A DNA stretch of 64,000 bases, taken from assembly GCA_965216365.1 (NCBI GenBank), contig CBDCFT010000015.1, positions 62,001 through 126,000 of the forward strand, written 5' to 3'. A program made the translations under genes and the position numbers. Source of the stretch: CBDCFT01 sp965216365 (lineage in GTDB: Bacteria > Pseudomonadota > Gammaproteobacteria > Arenicellales > CBDCFT01). The notes beneath the pieces were generated by a model. It had not been told where the DNA came from, ran no database searches, and saw only the letters and a list, made by a program, of their open reading frames with translations. Below, in pieces: positions 35,365 through 44,247 of this stretch (position 1 is its first letter; the number at the start of each line of letters is the position of its first letter).

Positions 35365-36277
35365 TCACGGCGACAAACCGCCGATCTCATCAATAAGCCA
35401 ATTCCTGAACATTTCAATATTGGGTTCATCGGTTCTATGTTTAGGACATACGAAGTAATAACCGCCGTCAACAGAAGTGAATTCGGAAAACGGTCGTATC
35501 AATCGACGGGTTTTTAGTTCATTGTCAATCAATCTGGGATCAGTGATCGCGACACCTAAACCTTCGATTGCGGCTTGTAATGCATAGTTTCGTGTTTCAT
35601 ATACGTTACCGGAAGTCGGCGTTGAATCGATAGTATTTGACCCTTGTGTCGACAGCCAAATACGCCAGTCATCCGGTCGCAAACGGGCATGGAGTAGTGC
35701 GTGGTTGGACAAATCACCAAGGGTATTTAGTGGCGTCTTTCCTTCAGTAAGTAACGGACTGCACACGGGTGTCAGCTCTTCGCTGAAAAGAAATGCCGCA
35801 TCGGTGTTAGCCCACTCACCCTTGCCAAAACGAATCGCACAATCCACATGGTCACGTGAAAAATCGACCAGATCCACAGTAGTTGTAATACGCACATCAA
35901 TCGCCGGTGTAAGTTGGCGGAGACGGAAGATGAGGAATAAACCAACGCAAGGCAAACGTCGAGAGCATACTGACGGTCAATACTTGTTGGCGTTGGGTCG
36001 ATTCAAATGCTGACAATACCTGGTTCAGGCTGGTAAAGACATTGGTAAGCCCTGACAGCAAGGTTTGTCCCGTACTCGTCAACACTAAACGACGCCCATC
36101 ACGCGCAAACAATGTGCTGTCATAAAACTCCTCAAGATGTCGTATCTGGTGACTGATTGCCGAAGGCGACACGGATAGCTCCTGTGCCGCATCGCCAATG
36201 CTCAGGTGCCTACCGGCAGCCTCGAACGCGCGCAATGCCTTTAGTGAAGGATGTCGAGGCAGATTCGCATCTATCAT
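35365..36277 (-). pseudogene. LysR-family regulator (GcvA-like), frameshifted
   Basis: The N-terminal part (126 residues, from ATG 36277) has the LysR helix-turn-helix LKALRAFEAAGRHLSIGDAAQELSVSPSAISHQIRHLE. It ends in a wrong tail PSPPTYTGD. The C-terminal effector domain, up to 35365, continues in another frame. Removing one base near 35925-35926 joins ALRWFIPHL to LRQLTPAIDVRITTT and gives 303 residues, the normal length. It diverges from the methyltransferase at 36384, which may be its target. Confidence 0.85.
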
Positions 36278-36383
36278 GAGAAATTCTCAACTATAGATTG
36301 ATGAAAACGCGATTTTCTCCCTATTTACTGCCAATTACTATACCAGATAACTGAGACTATCTCATATATGGAGTGTCCTGATT

Positions 36384-37163
36384 ATGGTTTATGAATTTAA
36401 CGGTGAGAAATACCGCAAGGCGTCAACACACCAGAAAGAACTGGGAATTAAGTTAATCGCTGAATTTAATCTCAGGGGAAACGAGCACATACTCGATCTG
36501 GGATCAGGTGACGGGGAGTTAAGCGCACGGCTTGCTGATTTAGTCCCTGAAGGCCGGGTGGTGGGTATCGATGCGTCTCGAAACATGATCGGAACAGCAC
36601 GTAAGTTAGAACGTGACAATCTGAAATTTAAACATCAGAATATCGAGTGCCTCGATCTTCCCAATAAGAAATTCGACCTCATATTTTCCAACGCGGCGCT
36701 GCATTGGATTCCTGATCATACTAAGGTGTTCGTAAAAGTACTCGCGCTGCTTAAGTCGGGAGGAATATTTCGATTCGATCTTGCCGCGGACGGTAATTGT
36801 GTCTCGTTTTTCAAAGTGGTGCGCGCCATGATGGCAAATGAAACCTACAGTCGTTATTTTGATTCATTCAAATGGCCGTATTTCATGCCGTCGCCTGCCG
36901 AATATGAACTATTTGTAAAGCAATACCCCTTTAAGGAAGTCCGAGTCTGGGGCGAAAACGCTGATCGTTTCTTTCCCGATGCCGGTAGTGTTGCGCGCTG
37001 GATCGATCAGCCAAGCATTGTACCGTTTTTAGCATGTGTTCCGCCCCACCATAAACAAACCTTCCGTGATGACGTTGTCAATGAAGTACTACTTCTTACC
37101 AAGCAAGCAGACAGTACTTATTTCGAAACATTTCGTCGAGTAAATGTGTTCGCCAGAATTTGA
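36384..37163 (+). CDS. SAM-dependent methyltransferase (trans-aconitate-methyltransferase-like)
   Basis: A 259-residue class I methyltransferase. Motif I is ILDLGSGDGELSARLA; VVGIDASRNMIGTA, IECLDLPNKKFDLIFSNAALHWIPDHTKV and LLKSGGIFRFDLA follow. The order and the NAALHWI motif resemble Tam-like or BioC-like enzymes. GGAGTGTCCTGATT precedes the ATG. It is monocistronic and divergent from a LysR gene 106 nt away. Substrate unknown. Confidence 0.85.
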   Translation: MVYEFNGEKYRKASTHQKELGIKLIAEFNLRGNEHILDLGSGDGELSARLADLVPEGRVVGIDASRNMIGTARKLERDNLKFKHQNIECLDLPNKKFDLIFSNAALHWIPDHTKVFVKVLALLKSGGIFRFDLAADGNCVSFFKVVRAMMANETYSRYFDSFKWPYFMPSPAEYELFVKQYPFKEVRVWGENADRFFPDAGSVARWIDQPSIVPFLACVPPHHKQTFRDDVVNEVLLLTKQADSTYFETFRRVNVFARI

Positions 37164-37179
37164 TGAAACGAAATACAAA

Positions 37180-39411
37180 TTAGTACATCTCCGTCGGATC
37201 CACGTCTACTGACCAACGCACTCTGCGCGCGACTTGCTCGATTTCGATACGTGCTATCCAATCGTTTAGTAGTGCGTGCAGGGGTTGGCGGCGCGGTGCG
37301 CGGATTAGCAGTTGGGCGCGATAGCGCCCGGCCTTGCGTTCCATGGGTGACGGCACCGGATCCATGATTTGTACATGCTTAATGTTTTGTGTTTGTATAA
37401 TATCGTGCGCGAAACTCCGTGCCTGTTTCAAGAATGACAAAGGTGGGCCGGACTGGGGCGACTCTGCACGCAGCAATACAAAATACGAATACGGCGGGTA
37501 TCCGGCGAGCTTGCGTTCGGATAACGCCAACGAAGCAAAACCCTCGTAGTCATGGTTGCGAATGTGAGCAAAGTAGGGGTTGGCGGAATAATAGGTCTGA
37601 ATCAACACCTCGCCGGGTTTGCTGGCACGTCCGGCCCGGCCCGACACCTGGGTGACCTGTTGGAATAAATTTTCCGCGGCGCGAAAATCGACATTAAATA
37701 AATTCTGGTCAACATTAAGCACGCACACCAGGGTAACATTGGGAAAGTCATGACCCTTGGACAAAATCTGCGTGCCCACCAGAATATCGGCGTCGCCATC
37801 ACGCGCTTGTTGCAGGTGCCGTTCCAGCTCGCCCTTGCGGGCAACGGTATCGCTGTCGATACGCAGCAGTTTCGCCTCGGGAAATTGCAGTTGTAAATTT
37901 TCCTCGATGCGCTGTGTGCCTTCACCTGCTTGATACAATTTTTCGTTAGCGCATTCTGGGCATGCCTTGGGCGTCGGTTTGTCCGCCCCGCAATAATGGC
38001 ACCGCAGGCGCTCGCTGCGACGGTGAAAAGTCAGACCCGCATCGCAACGCGCACAAGTGCTGCGCCAGCCGCATTTGAAGCACACCAGTAACGGCGCGTA
38101 ACCACGGCGATTGAGAAAAATCAGACTTTGTTCACCATTGTCCAGGCGTTGCCTAATTGCATCAATCACAGCGCGTGTGAGTCCTTCCCTGGCCGGCATC
38201 GTATCCATGGGCAATAGTTTTATCGTCGGTAACTCAGCGCCCGCCGTACGCGAAGGTAAACTCAATCGCTGGTAACGTCCACAACGTGCATTTTCTTCCG
38301 TTTCCAGCGATGGTGTGGCGGAACCCAGCACAATGGGAATATTCAATTGGCTGGCGCGTTTGATCGCCACATCGCGCGCATGGTAACGCACGCCGTCTTG
38401 CTGCTTATAAGAAGCGTCGTGTTCTTCATCGACAATGACGATGCCAAGGTTTTTAAACGGTGTCAGTACCGCGGAACGTGTACCGAGAATGACGCCTACC
38501 AGACCCTGTCTGGCTTGCCACCAGGCGCGATGGCGTTCACCCTGCGCCAAAGCGGAATGAATCAAAGCTACGGCATCACCAAGGCGTGCGCGAAACCGCT
38601 GGACCAATTGCGGGGTTAACGCGATTTCCGGCACCAGAACCAGGGCTTGTTGACCGGTTTCAATTAGTTGCTCGACAACGTGTAAATAAACCTCGGTCTT
38701 ACCGCTGCCGGTAACGCCGTACAACAAGAATGTTTGAAACGTGTCGAGGTGTTGAAGGATCTGCTCAACGGCATATTGTTGCTCGCCGGTGAGTTGCGGC
38801 GCCTTGTCACGCTGAATGTCATTTACCGGCGCGATCTCCTGTTCGACTACCTCCACCCAGCCACGCTTTTGCAAGGCGCGGATTGCGGGCCGCCAGCCTG
38901 CTGTCGATTCCTGCAGGGTTTGCGCGCTGTAACCCAGTGGGCTTGCAGTCGATAACACAGCGCACAATCGCTGTTGTAACGGCGCCCGTTTCAGTTCACC
39001 GACTTTTGCCCGTCGCCCCTGATCGCTCAGGCGATACATTTTTTCCTTCACCGGGGATGCGGACTTGCCCTGACGTATCACCGAGGGTTGAGCAAGTTTG
39101 ATGACCTCGCCAATGGGTTGATGATAGTAATCGGCAACCCAACGCAATAAGGTGAGATCGGTTACGCTCACCACCGGCGTGTCATCAATTACCTCACCGA
39201 CTGACTTTAGTTTATTGTCAGGTAACTTGCTGTTTGCAACATGTCCGAGAACAACCCCGATCAATCGACGCCGTCCGAACGGCACTTTGACCCGGCAACC
39301 CGCCGTTGGAACCGGCAACGAATCAGGCAGGCGATAATCGAACGTTTTGCGTAACGGCACCGGTAGCGCAACTTGTACGATGTGCTGACTCACGTTAGAT
39401 GGGGTTTGCAC
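37180..39411 (-). CDS. priA: Primosomal protein N' (PriA helicase)
   Basis: A 743-residue superfamily 2 helicase that restarts stalled replication forks. N-terminal 3'-DNA-binding region: VALPVPLRKTFDYRLP and GCRVKVPFGRRRLIGVVLGH. Walker A is LLYGVTGSGKTEVYL, DEEH box is IVIVDEEHDASYKQ, and the zinc-binding Cys pairs are in LLVCFKCGWRSTCARCDAGLTFH and RLRCHYCG with KACPEC. C-terminal helicase motifs (TQILSKGHDFPNVTLV, QVSGRAGRASKPGEV) are complete. The start is GTG at 39411. Confidence 0.97.
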   Translation of the reverse strand: MQTPSNVSQHIVQVALPVPLRKTFDYRLPDSLPVPTAGCRVKVPFGRRRLIGVVLGHVANSKLPDNKLKSVGEVIDDTPVVSVTDLTLLRWVADYYHQPIGEVIKLAQPSVIRQGKSASPVKEKMYRLSDQGRRAKVGELKRAPLQQRLCAVLSTASPLGYSAQTLQESTAGWRPAIRALQKRGWVEVVEQEIAPVNDIQRDKAPQLTGEQQYAVEQILQHLDTFQTFLLYGVTGSGKTEVYLHVVEQLIETGQQALVLVPEIALTPQLVQRFRARLGDAVALIHSALAQGERHRAWWQARQGLVGVILGTRSAVLTPFKNLGIVIVDEEHDASYKQQDGVRYHARDVAIKRASQLNIPIVLGSATPSLETEENARCGRYQRLSLPSRTAGAELPTIKLLPMDTMPAREGLTRAVIDAIRQRLDNGEQSLIFLNRRGYAPLLVCFKCGWRSTCARCDAGLTFHRRSERLRCHYCGADKPTPKACPECANEKLYQAGEGTQRIEENLQLQFPEAKLLRIDSDTVARKGELERHLQQARDGDADILVGTQILSKGHDFPNVTLVCVLNVDQNLFNVDFRAAENLFQQVTQVSGRAGRASKPGEVLIQTYYSANPYFAHIRNHDYEGFASLALSERKLAGYPPYSYFVLLRAESPQSGPPLSFLKQARSFAHDIIQTQNIKHVQIMDPVPSPMERKAGRYRAQLLIRAPRRQPLHALLNDWIARIEIEQVARRVRWSVDVDPTEMY

Positions 39412-39849
39412 CGTTGCAGTTCATATACTTTACAGGCACACTTTGTAATGGTTTGCAAAGAAACTTGCTTAAGTGTTTGATGGATTTAAGTTTCAATGTT
39501 ACCCACAGAAATTGTGGAAAACTTTGTGGAAAAACCGCCTGCTGCATAGCCCGGAGCGGCCTGATGTATCATTTCGGTGTGTTTGATTAAATTTTAGTCA
39601 ATTATTAAAACGTATTAAAAACAAAGTGTTATCACGTTTGAATCCGTTGTCGTTGGCGATAGACCAACACTATATTATCTTTTCCTGATTCAGCGGCCGT
39701 ATTGTGTATAAGTCGGTCGTTTAAGCGCAATTCAATTTCCGGACACATTGTTAAATTTCAGTAAGTTAAGTCATTCAATTGAATCGTGACTACAACACTG
39801 GAGCTTAAAATCAAGTCATGACCCAAACCCGGCAAGCAAATTAACACGC
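39412..39849. promoter_or_regulatory. priA upstream region with DnaA-box-like motifs
   Basis: No gene is seen in this AT-rich stretch. Three 9-mers resemble DnaA boxes (TTWTNCACA): TTACCCACA at 39499-39507 (one mismatch), and TGTGGAAAA at 39513-39521 and 39525-39533, each reading TTTTCCACA on the minus strand, a full match. They are 12 and 14 bp apart and 90-120 bp upstream of the priA start. They could be a DnaA control site for priA. Confidence 0.45.
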
Positions 39850-40731
39850 GTGGATTGGGAAGCCGTATGCAATCACATAACGCGTGTTACCGACACCAGC
39901 ATCACCTTTGTTAAAGCGGTGGGGGCCGTGGGCGGTGACATTAATCAAGCCTGCATTGTACACACCAGCGCTAAATCCTACTTTGTAAAATCCAACCGGC
40001 CGGAATTGCTGGACATGTTTGACGCGGAAGCGGACGGGCTGCGGGAACTCGCCCAGGCCGCAGCCGTTCGCGTCCCGTTGCCGGTGTGTACCGGTTGCAC
40101 TCCGGATCGGGCTTACATCGTTATGCAACACATTCCCCTGCATGGGCTTGATGCGAACAGCTCTGCGCGATTGGGTGAACAACTTGCCATACAGCATCGC
40201 GTAACATCCGATCACTTCGGCTGGCGCCGCGACAATACCATTGGCGCCAACCGACAGATTAATACATTAAACAAGGATTGGATCAGCTTTTTCAAAACCA
40301 ACCGCTTAGGCTTCCAACTCGACCTGGCTAAAACCAATGGTGGCCCGGCAAAATTAATTGACAAGGGTGCACAATTACTGGATTCGATAGAGCATTTTTT
40401 TACGGATTATCAACCTGTCCCATCCTTGTTACACGGCGATCTGTGGCGTGGCAACGCCGCGGCGGACAACGATGGCACGCCGGTTATATTCGATCCCGCG
40501 ATGCATTACGGCGACCGTGAAGCGGATCTGGCCATGACGGAACTGTTTGGCGGCTTTCCCGGTTCGTTTTACTCGGCCTATCAAAACGCCTGGCCGCTGG
40601 ATGCCGGCTACACTTCGCGCAAACAATTGTATAACCTGTATCACATTCTCAATCACTTTAATCTTTTTGGCACAAGCTATGCCGTCCAGGCCAGCAACAT
40701 GATCGACCATCTACTGAGCGAAATTCGATAA
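39850..40731 (+). CDS. Fructosamine-kinase-family protein
   Basis: A 293-residue kinase-like protein of the fructosamine/ketosamine kinase family. KAVGAVGGDINQACIV replaces the first phosphate-binding loop, YFVKSN carries the ATP lysine, HGDLWRGNAA is the catalytic loop and VIFDPAMHYGDREADLAM the metal-binding region. Such kinases phosphorylate ketoamine adducts so that they fall off proteins, though substrates of bacterial members are often ribulosamine adducts. The start is GTG at 39850. Its stop overlaps the next start by one base. Confidence 0.88.
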   Translation: MDWEAVCNHITRVTDTSITFVKAVGAVGGDINQACIVHTSAKSYFVKSNRPELLDMFDAEADGLRELAQAAAVRVPLPVCTGCTPDRAYIVMQHIPLHGLDANSSARLGEQLAIQHRVTSDHFGWRRDNTIGANRQINTLNKDWISFFKTNRLGFQLDLAKTNGGPAKLIDKGAQLLDSIEHFFTDYQPVPSLLHGDLWRGNAAADNDGTPVIFDPAMHYGDREADLAMTELFGGFPGSFYSAYQNAWPLDAGYTSRKQLYNLYHILNHFNLFGTSYAVQASNMIDHLLSEIR

Positions 40732-41609
40732 TGCCGCGACTACGTTGTTTTGCATTGATACTGCTTTGGCTTTTGGCCGTACCGGTTTATGCGTTTGATC
40801 ACGTGGTTCTTATTTCCGTCGATGGACTGCGCGGGGACGCTATCAATGGACAAGCCGCACCCAATATTGATCGTTTACTCAAACGCGCGATTTACACACT
40901 CGACGCCAGAGCAGTAACACCCACCCACACCATGCCCAACCACACGTCGATGCTGACCGGTCTTAGCCCGGAACAACACGGCATCACCTGGAACCATCAA
41001 CGGCTGGATAGTTACGATGGGCAAACTGTGTTCACGATTCTTAAAAACAAAGGTACAAGCACTGCGGCATATGTGGCCAAGTCGAAACTGGCGTTTCTAT
41101 TGCGTGACACGAGTTTCGTCCACATAGAACCAAAACCGGATGGGGATCTATTGTTCACTGGTGAATCGTCCAAAAACATCACGCAGTTGTTTGCCAAGCG
41201 ATGGGAAACCACACCGACCGCGTTTACCCTTGTCCATCTGCGCGAACCCGACAGCGCCGGTCACGCATACGAATGGATGAGCGATGAATATTTTGCCGCC
41301 GTATCGCATGCCGATAAAGCCGTTGGCGAAATTATCGCCGCAATTGAAACGAGTCCACAGGCCAACCAAACTGCGCTGATTATTACCGCGGATCATGGTG
41401 GCAGTGGTGATCACCATGGCGCTGACCTGCCGGAAAACCGGAAAATTCCCTGGATCGTGCTGCTACCCGGCTCACAGCAATCCACCGTCATACAATCTTC
41501 GGTAAAAACCTACGACACCATGCCTACCATCCTGACCTTGTTAGAAATCGGTTCCGACGGACCAATAAACGAGCGCGTACCGCAAGAAGTGTTAGAGGCA
41601 ATTAACTAA
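40731..41609 (+). CDS. Exported alkaline-phosphatase-superfamily nucleotide pyrophosphatase/phosphodiesterase
   Basis: A 292-residue protein with a signal peptide (LRCFALILLWLLAVPVYA). It opens VVLISVDGLRGDAI (first metal Asp) and has the nucleophile region TPTHTMPNHTSMLTGL, with Thr in PTHTMPNH. Later metal ligands are seen in DSAGHAYEW and ITADHGGSGDHHG. These match the ENPP-type phosphodiesterase group. It is shorter than typical ENPPs (about 400). It overlaps the fructosamine-kinase gene by 1 nt (TAATG), so the two are coupled. Confidence 0.88.
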   Translation: MPRLRCFALILLWLLAVPVYAFDHVVLISVDGLRGDAINGQAAPNIDRLLKRAIYTLDARAVTPTHTMPNHTSMLTGLSPEQHGITWNHQRLDSYDGQTVFTILKNKGTSTAAYVAKSKLAFLLRDTSFVHIEPKPDGDLLFTGESSKNITQLFAKRWETTPTAFTLVHLREPDSAGHAYEWMSDEYFAAVSHADKAVGEIIAAIETSPQANQTALIITADHGGSGDHHGADLPENRKIPWIVLLPGSQQSTVIQSSVKTYDTMPTILTLLEIGSDGPINERVPQEVLEAIN

Positions 41610-41610
41610 T

Positions 41611-41676
41611 CGCTGCGAGGGCGCCGCTCCCATAAAATCTTGTCATATGTCCACGCATGTTAATGCGTGGACATAT
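41611..41676. repeat. REP-like motif and 14-bp perfect hairpin
   Basis: CGCTGCGAGGGCGCCGCTCC (41611-41630) is a REP-like GC-rich motif. It is followed by a perfect inverted repeat with 14-bp arms (41645-41658 and 41663-41676, loop GTTA). No U-tract follows, so a rho-independent terminator is doubtful. It could still stop or stabilise the transcript of the upstream phosphodiesterase gene. Confidence 0.55.
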
Positions 41677-41749
41677 CTTATCAAGCCTGTTCCCGGTATA
41701 CGTTGCGCTTCATCCAGGCCACTAGCCTGGATATTTCACGAATAAGAAA

Positions 41750-41811
41750 GGCGAAGCCTATAAATCCTTTATAATTCAATTTGCTAGAAAAGAAATAAAG
41801 GAGGCTTCGCC
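41750..41811 (+). promoter_or_regulatory. Inverted repeat masking the IS1380 transposase ribosome-binding site
   Basis: GGCGAAGCCT (41750-41759) is complementary to AGGCTTCGCC (41802-41811). The second arm overlaps the Shine-Dalgarno AAGGAGG (41798-41804) and ends next to the GTG start at 41812. A transcript entering from outside the element would fold this region and hide the start, a known way insertion sequences limit read-through expression. Confidence 0.5.
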
Positions 41812-43125
41812 GTGACCCAATGTACCCAAACGACGTTTGAATTTCCAGTGTGTAAAAGGCGCTGTGTGGAGGCGGATTTTGAGGGAGGGGCCATCAGCAG
41901 CGATGGTGGGGTGTTGTTGTTGCGTCAAGTGGATCGGGTGTTGGGGTTAAGCGAAGCGGTGAGTAAAGTACTGAGCGATCCGCGCCGTCAGGCCAGTTGT
42001 GGGCACGATGCGGTGAGTTTATTGCGCCAGCGGGTATATGGGTTGGCGCTGGGGTATGAGGATTTGAACGATCATGACACGTTGCGCAAGGATTTAGCGA
42101 TGCAGACGGGAGTGGATCGGGATACGGAACTAGCGAGTCCTTCGACGTTATGCCGTTTTGAGAACCGGTCGGAACGTGACAGTGCCTGGTGCATCCACGA
42201 AGTGTTGGTGGAGCAGTTTATCGAATCGTTCAAACGCGCGCCGAAGCGTTTAGTGCTGGACTGTGATGCGACCGACGATGCGGTGTATGGGAGCCAGGAG
42301 GGTCGATTTTTTCACGGGTATTACGACCACTACTGTTTCCTGCCGTTGTATGTTTTTTGCCGAGATCAATTGTTAGTCAGTTATCTGCGTCCGAGCAAGA
42401 TCGATGGGGCGAAGCACGCGTGGGCGATTTTGGCGTTGTTAGTCAAACGCCTGCGCCAGGTGTGGCCCAAGGTGAAGATTGTCTTTCGGGCCGATTCGGG
42501 GTTTTGTCGCTGGCGGATGCTATCGTGGTGTGAGCGTCATGGCGTGGGCTACATCGTGGGCGTGGCGAAAAACAAGCGTTTGAACGCCCTGACGGCAGAT
42601 TTGCAGAGTGAGGCCGCCGAGTGCTTTGCCGTGAGCGGGCACAAAGTGCGCTGCTTTACCGACCTGCACTACGCTGCCGCAAGCTGGGATCATCCCAGGC
42701 GGGTGATTGCCAAGATCGAGTACTCACAGCACGGGGTCAATCCGCGTTACGTGGTGACCAACCTCCACGGCGATGTCCAACACCTGTACGACAAGTTGTA
42801 CTGTGCCCGTGGTGACATGGAGAACCGGATCAAGGAGCAACAACTGGATATGTTTGCCGATCGCACCAGTTGTTCCGCGTGGTGGCCGAACCAGTTTCGC
42901 TTACTGCTCTCCTCGATGGCCTACACCTTGTTGGAGGCCATTCGACGGTTGGCACTCAAGGGCACCGAACTGGCCCGTGCCTATGTCGGCACATTACGAT
43001 TGAAACTGCTCAAGATCGGTGCGGTGATCCTGCGCAATACCCGCCGTGTCCGTTTTCTGTTATCGAGTCGTTATCCCTATCAGCATTTATTCTTCCTCGT
43101 CGCCCACCGACTCGCACCCGGATAA
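41812..43125 (+). CDS. IS1380-family transposase
   Basis: A 437-residue DDE transposase. The N-terminal SSDGGVLLLRQVDR, LVLDCDATDDAVYG (first Asp), KIVFRADSGFCRWRMLSWCE (second Asp, Y-like region) and CARGDMENRIKEQQLDMFADRTSC (Glu region) are IS1380/ISL4-type motifs. WWPNQFRLLLSSMAYTLLEAIRR follows. The start is GTG at 41812 with AAGGAGG upstream. The frame is intact. Confidence 0.95.
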   Translation: MTQCTQTTFEFPVCKRRCVEADFEGGAISSDGGVLLLRQVDRVLGLSEAVSKVLSDPRRQASCGHDAVSLLRQRVYGLALGYEDLNDHDTLRKDLAMQTGVDRDTELASPSTLCRFENRSERDSAWCIHEVLVEQFIESFKRAPKRLVLDCDATDDAVYGSQEGRFFHGYYDHYCFLPLYVFCRDQLLVSYLRPSKIDGAKHAWAILALLVKRLRQVWPKVKIVFRADSGFCRWRMLSWCERHGVGYIVGVAKNKRLNALTADLQSEAAECFAVSGHKVRCFTDLHYAAASWDHPRRVIAKIEYSQHGVNPRYVVTNLHGDVQHLYDKLYCARGDMENRIKEQQLDMFADRTSCSAWWPNQFRLLLSSMAYTLLEAIRRLALKGTELARAYVGTLRLKLLKIGAVILRNTRRVRFLLSSRYPYQHLFFLVAHRLAPG

Positions 43126-43148
43126 TCGACCGTTATCTCCATTTCAAC

Positions 43149-43166
43149 GGCGTGATGCATCACGCC
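43149..43166. repeat. 18-bp perfect palindrome in the IS1380 3' region
   Basis: GGCGTGATGCATCACGCC reads the same on both strands. It lies 23 bp after the transposase stop and inside the element. With no loop or T-run it is more like a protein-binding site than a terminator. The rest of 43167-43344 holds two imperfect copies of an AAATGCC-ATTCAC-CT motif (43194 and 43238) and the right terminal repeat. Confidence 0.5.
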
Positions 43167-43368
43167 AGGACATCGCTCGCCCTGGGACAAAGAAAATGCC
43201 GATTCACCCCTGAAAATCGATCACATTGAGTGGAACAAATGCCAATTCACACCTCTATCTGAAAATACATAGGCCTTTCAACGACTCAACCTGCATAACA
43301 AGGCCTTTTCCTCCTGACACTCCACTACTCATGCAATATCCGGGCTAGGCGTGGGGAATCAAAAAGTT

Positions 43369-43456
43369 CCTTCCCCCTTGAAGGGGAAGGTCAGGAAGGG
43401 GGGTGAATAGATTCAATTACCCTCCCCCTAACCCCCTCCCGCAAGGGGAGGGGGGA
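43369..43456. repeat. Dispersed C/G-rich double-hairpin repeat
   Basis: Two hairpins: CCTTCCCC-loop-GGGGAAGG (43369-43390) and CCCCCTCCC-GCAA-GGGGAGGGGG (43432-43454). Runs of this sort recur between genes in many gammaproteobacteria. Together with the IS1380 tail it fills the 429-nt space between the transposase and the Nudix gene, and no coding signal is visible. Confidence 0.65.
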
Positions 43457-43554
43457 CGCGATACCGGATAGGAATAAGGTGAACACGACACTTGTCTTGC
43501 GTCATAGAATCTCCCGCAAGAATACTGAAAGCCGAAAACTGACCGCTTAAAACA

Positions 43555-44085
43555 TCAAACTTTTATCTCATCAATGAATGTGGGAAAGTCGCCTTCGCTG
43601 CGATGCCGGTAATACTCGGTCAACGTTCGATGTATGACTTTAAAAGCTAAATCGTGCCAGGGGATTTCATGTTCTTCAAACAATTCCACTTCAAGACTTT
43701 CAGGGCCGGCACCGAATTGACCATCAAGCAAACGGCCACGGAACATGACATAAACCTGACTGACGTGCGGAATGTTGTAAACCGCATACAAACCTGTTAA
43801 CTCAACGTTGGCCTGCGCCTCTTCCATGGTTTCGCGCATGGCGCCCTGCTCCAGTGTTTCGCCTTTCTCCAGGAATCCAGCGGGAACTGTCCACAAACCA
43901 TGCCTTGGTTGAATGGCGCGCCGGCACAACAAAATTTTATCTTCCACCTCGACCACGCAACCCGTGACAATCTTGGGGTTTTCATAGTGAACCGTATCAC
44001 ATGCGTCGCAGACGTGACGCGGCAAATTATCGTCTTGCGGTATACGTAACGTAACCGTCGAACCACAGTGACTGCAATAGTTCAT
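43555..44085 (-). CDS. Nudix hydrolase with N-terminal zinc ribbon
   Basis: A 176-residue Nudix enzyme. The N-terminus holds two CxxC-type pairs (YCSHCGS and HVCDACD) that form a zinc ribbon, then a Nudix box GFLEKGETLEQGAMRETMEEAQA, with LWTVPAG before it. The arrangement resembles ADP-ribose or NADH-pyrophosphatase-like enzymes. It is transcribed away from the methyltransferase at 44248. Confidence 0.9.
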   Translation of the reverse strand: MNYCSHCGSTVTLRIPQDDNLPRHVCDACDTVHYENPKIVTGCVVEVEDKILLCRRAIQPRHGLWTVPAGFLEKGETLEQGAMRETMEEAQANVELTGLYAVYNIPHVSQVYVMFRGRLLDGQFGAGPESLEVELFEEHEIPWHDLAFKVIHRTLTEYYRHRSEGDFPTFIDEIKV

Positions 44086-44145
44086 CGCTTAGATGGTAAA
44101 TCCCTTCATTGTCGCGACACTATAGCACCCCTCGCCGCAGGAGCG

Positions 44146-44174
44146 CTTGAGCCACGGGTGGGGAAACGGTATGC
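44146..44174 (+). promoter_or_regulatory. Probable sigma-70 promoter
   Basis: TTGAGC (44146-44151) and TATGCT (44169-44174) are separated by exactly 17 nt. They lie 70-100 nt upstream of the methyltransferase ATG at 44248 and support that start rather than an upstream in-frame ATG at 44068. Confidence 0.5.
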
Positions 44175-44247
44175 TCGCGCGCCTTTGTTGTGTGGCGTTT
44201 GCACCACCAGCATCCAACCCGGCGATCCGACAACACCTCATTTAAAA

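Larger units (their letters stand above)
41726..43344 (+). mobile_element. Complete IS1380-family insertion sequence
   Basis: A 1619-bp element. Inverted ends read CCTGGATATTTCACGA on the left and, complemented, CCCGGATATTGCATGA on the right, 13 of 16 matching. Both ends are flanked by CTAG (41722-41725 and 43345-43348), a 4-bp duplication of the kind IS1380-family elements make. CTAG is a palindrome, so the duplication evidence alone is modest. The single transposase gene is intact, so the copy may be active. Confidence 0.9.

Noticed and set aside
39412..39849. Possible replication origin from three DnaA-box-like motifs
   Set aside because: There is no dnaA, dnaN, gidA or rpmH nearby, and only one small cluster. 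A priA control site is simpler.
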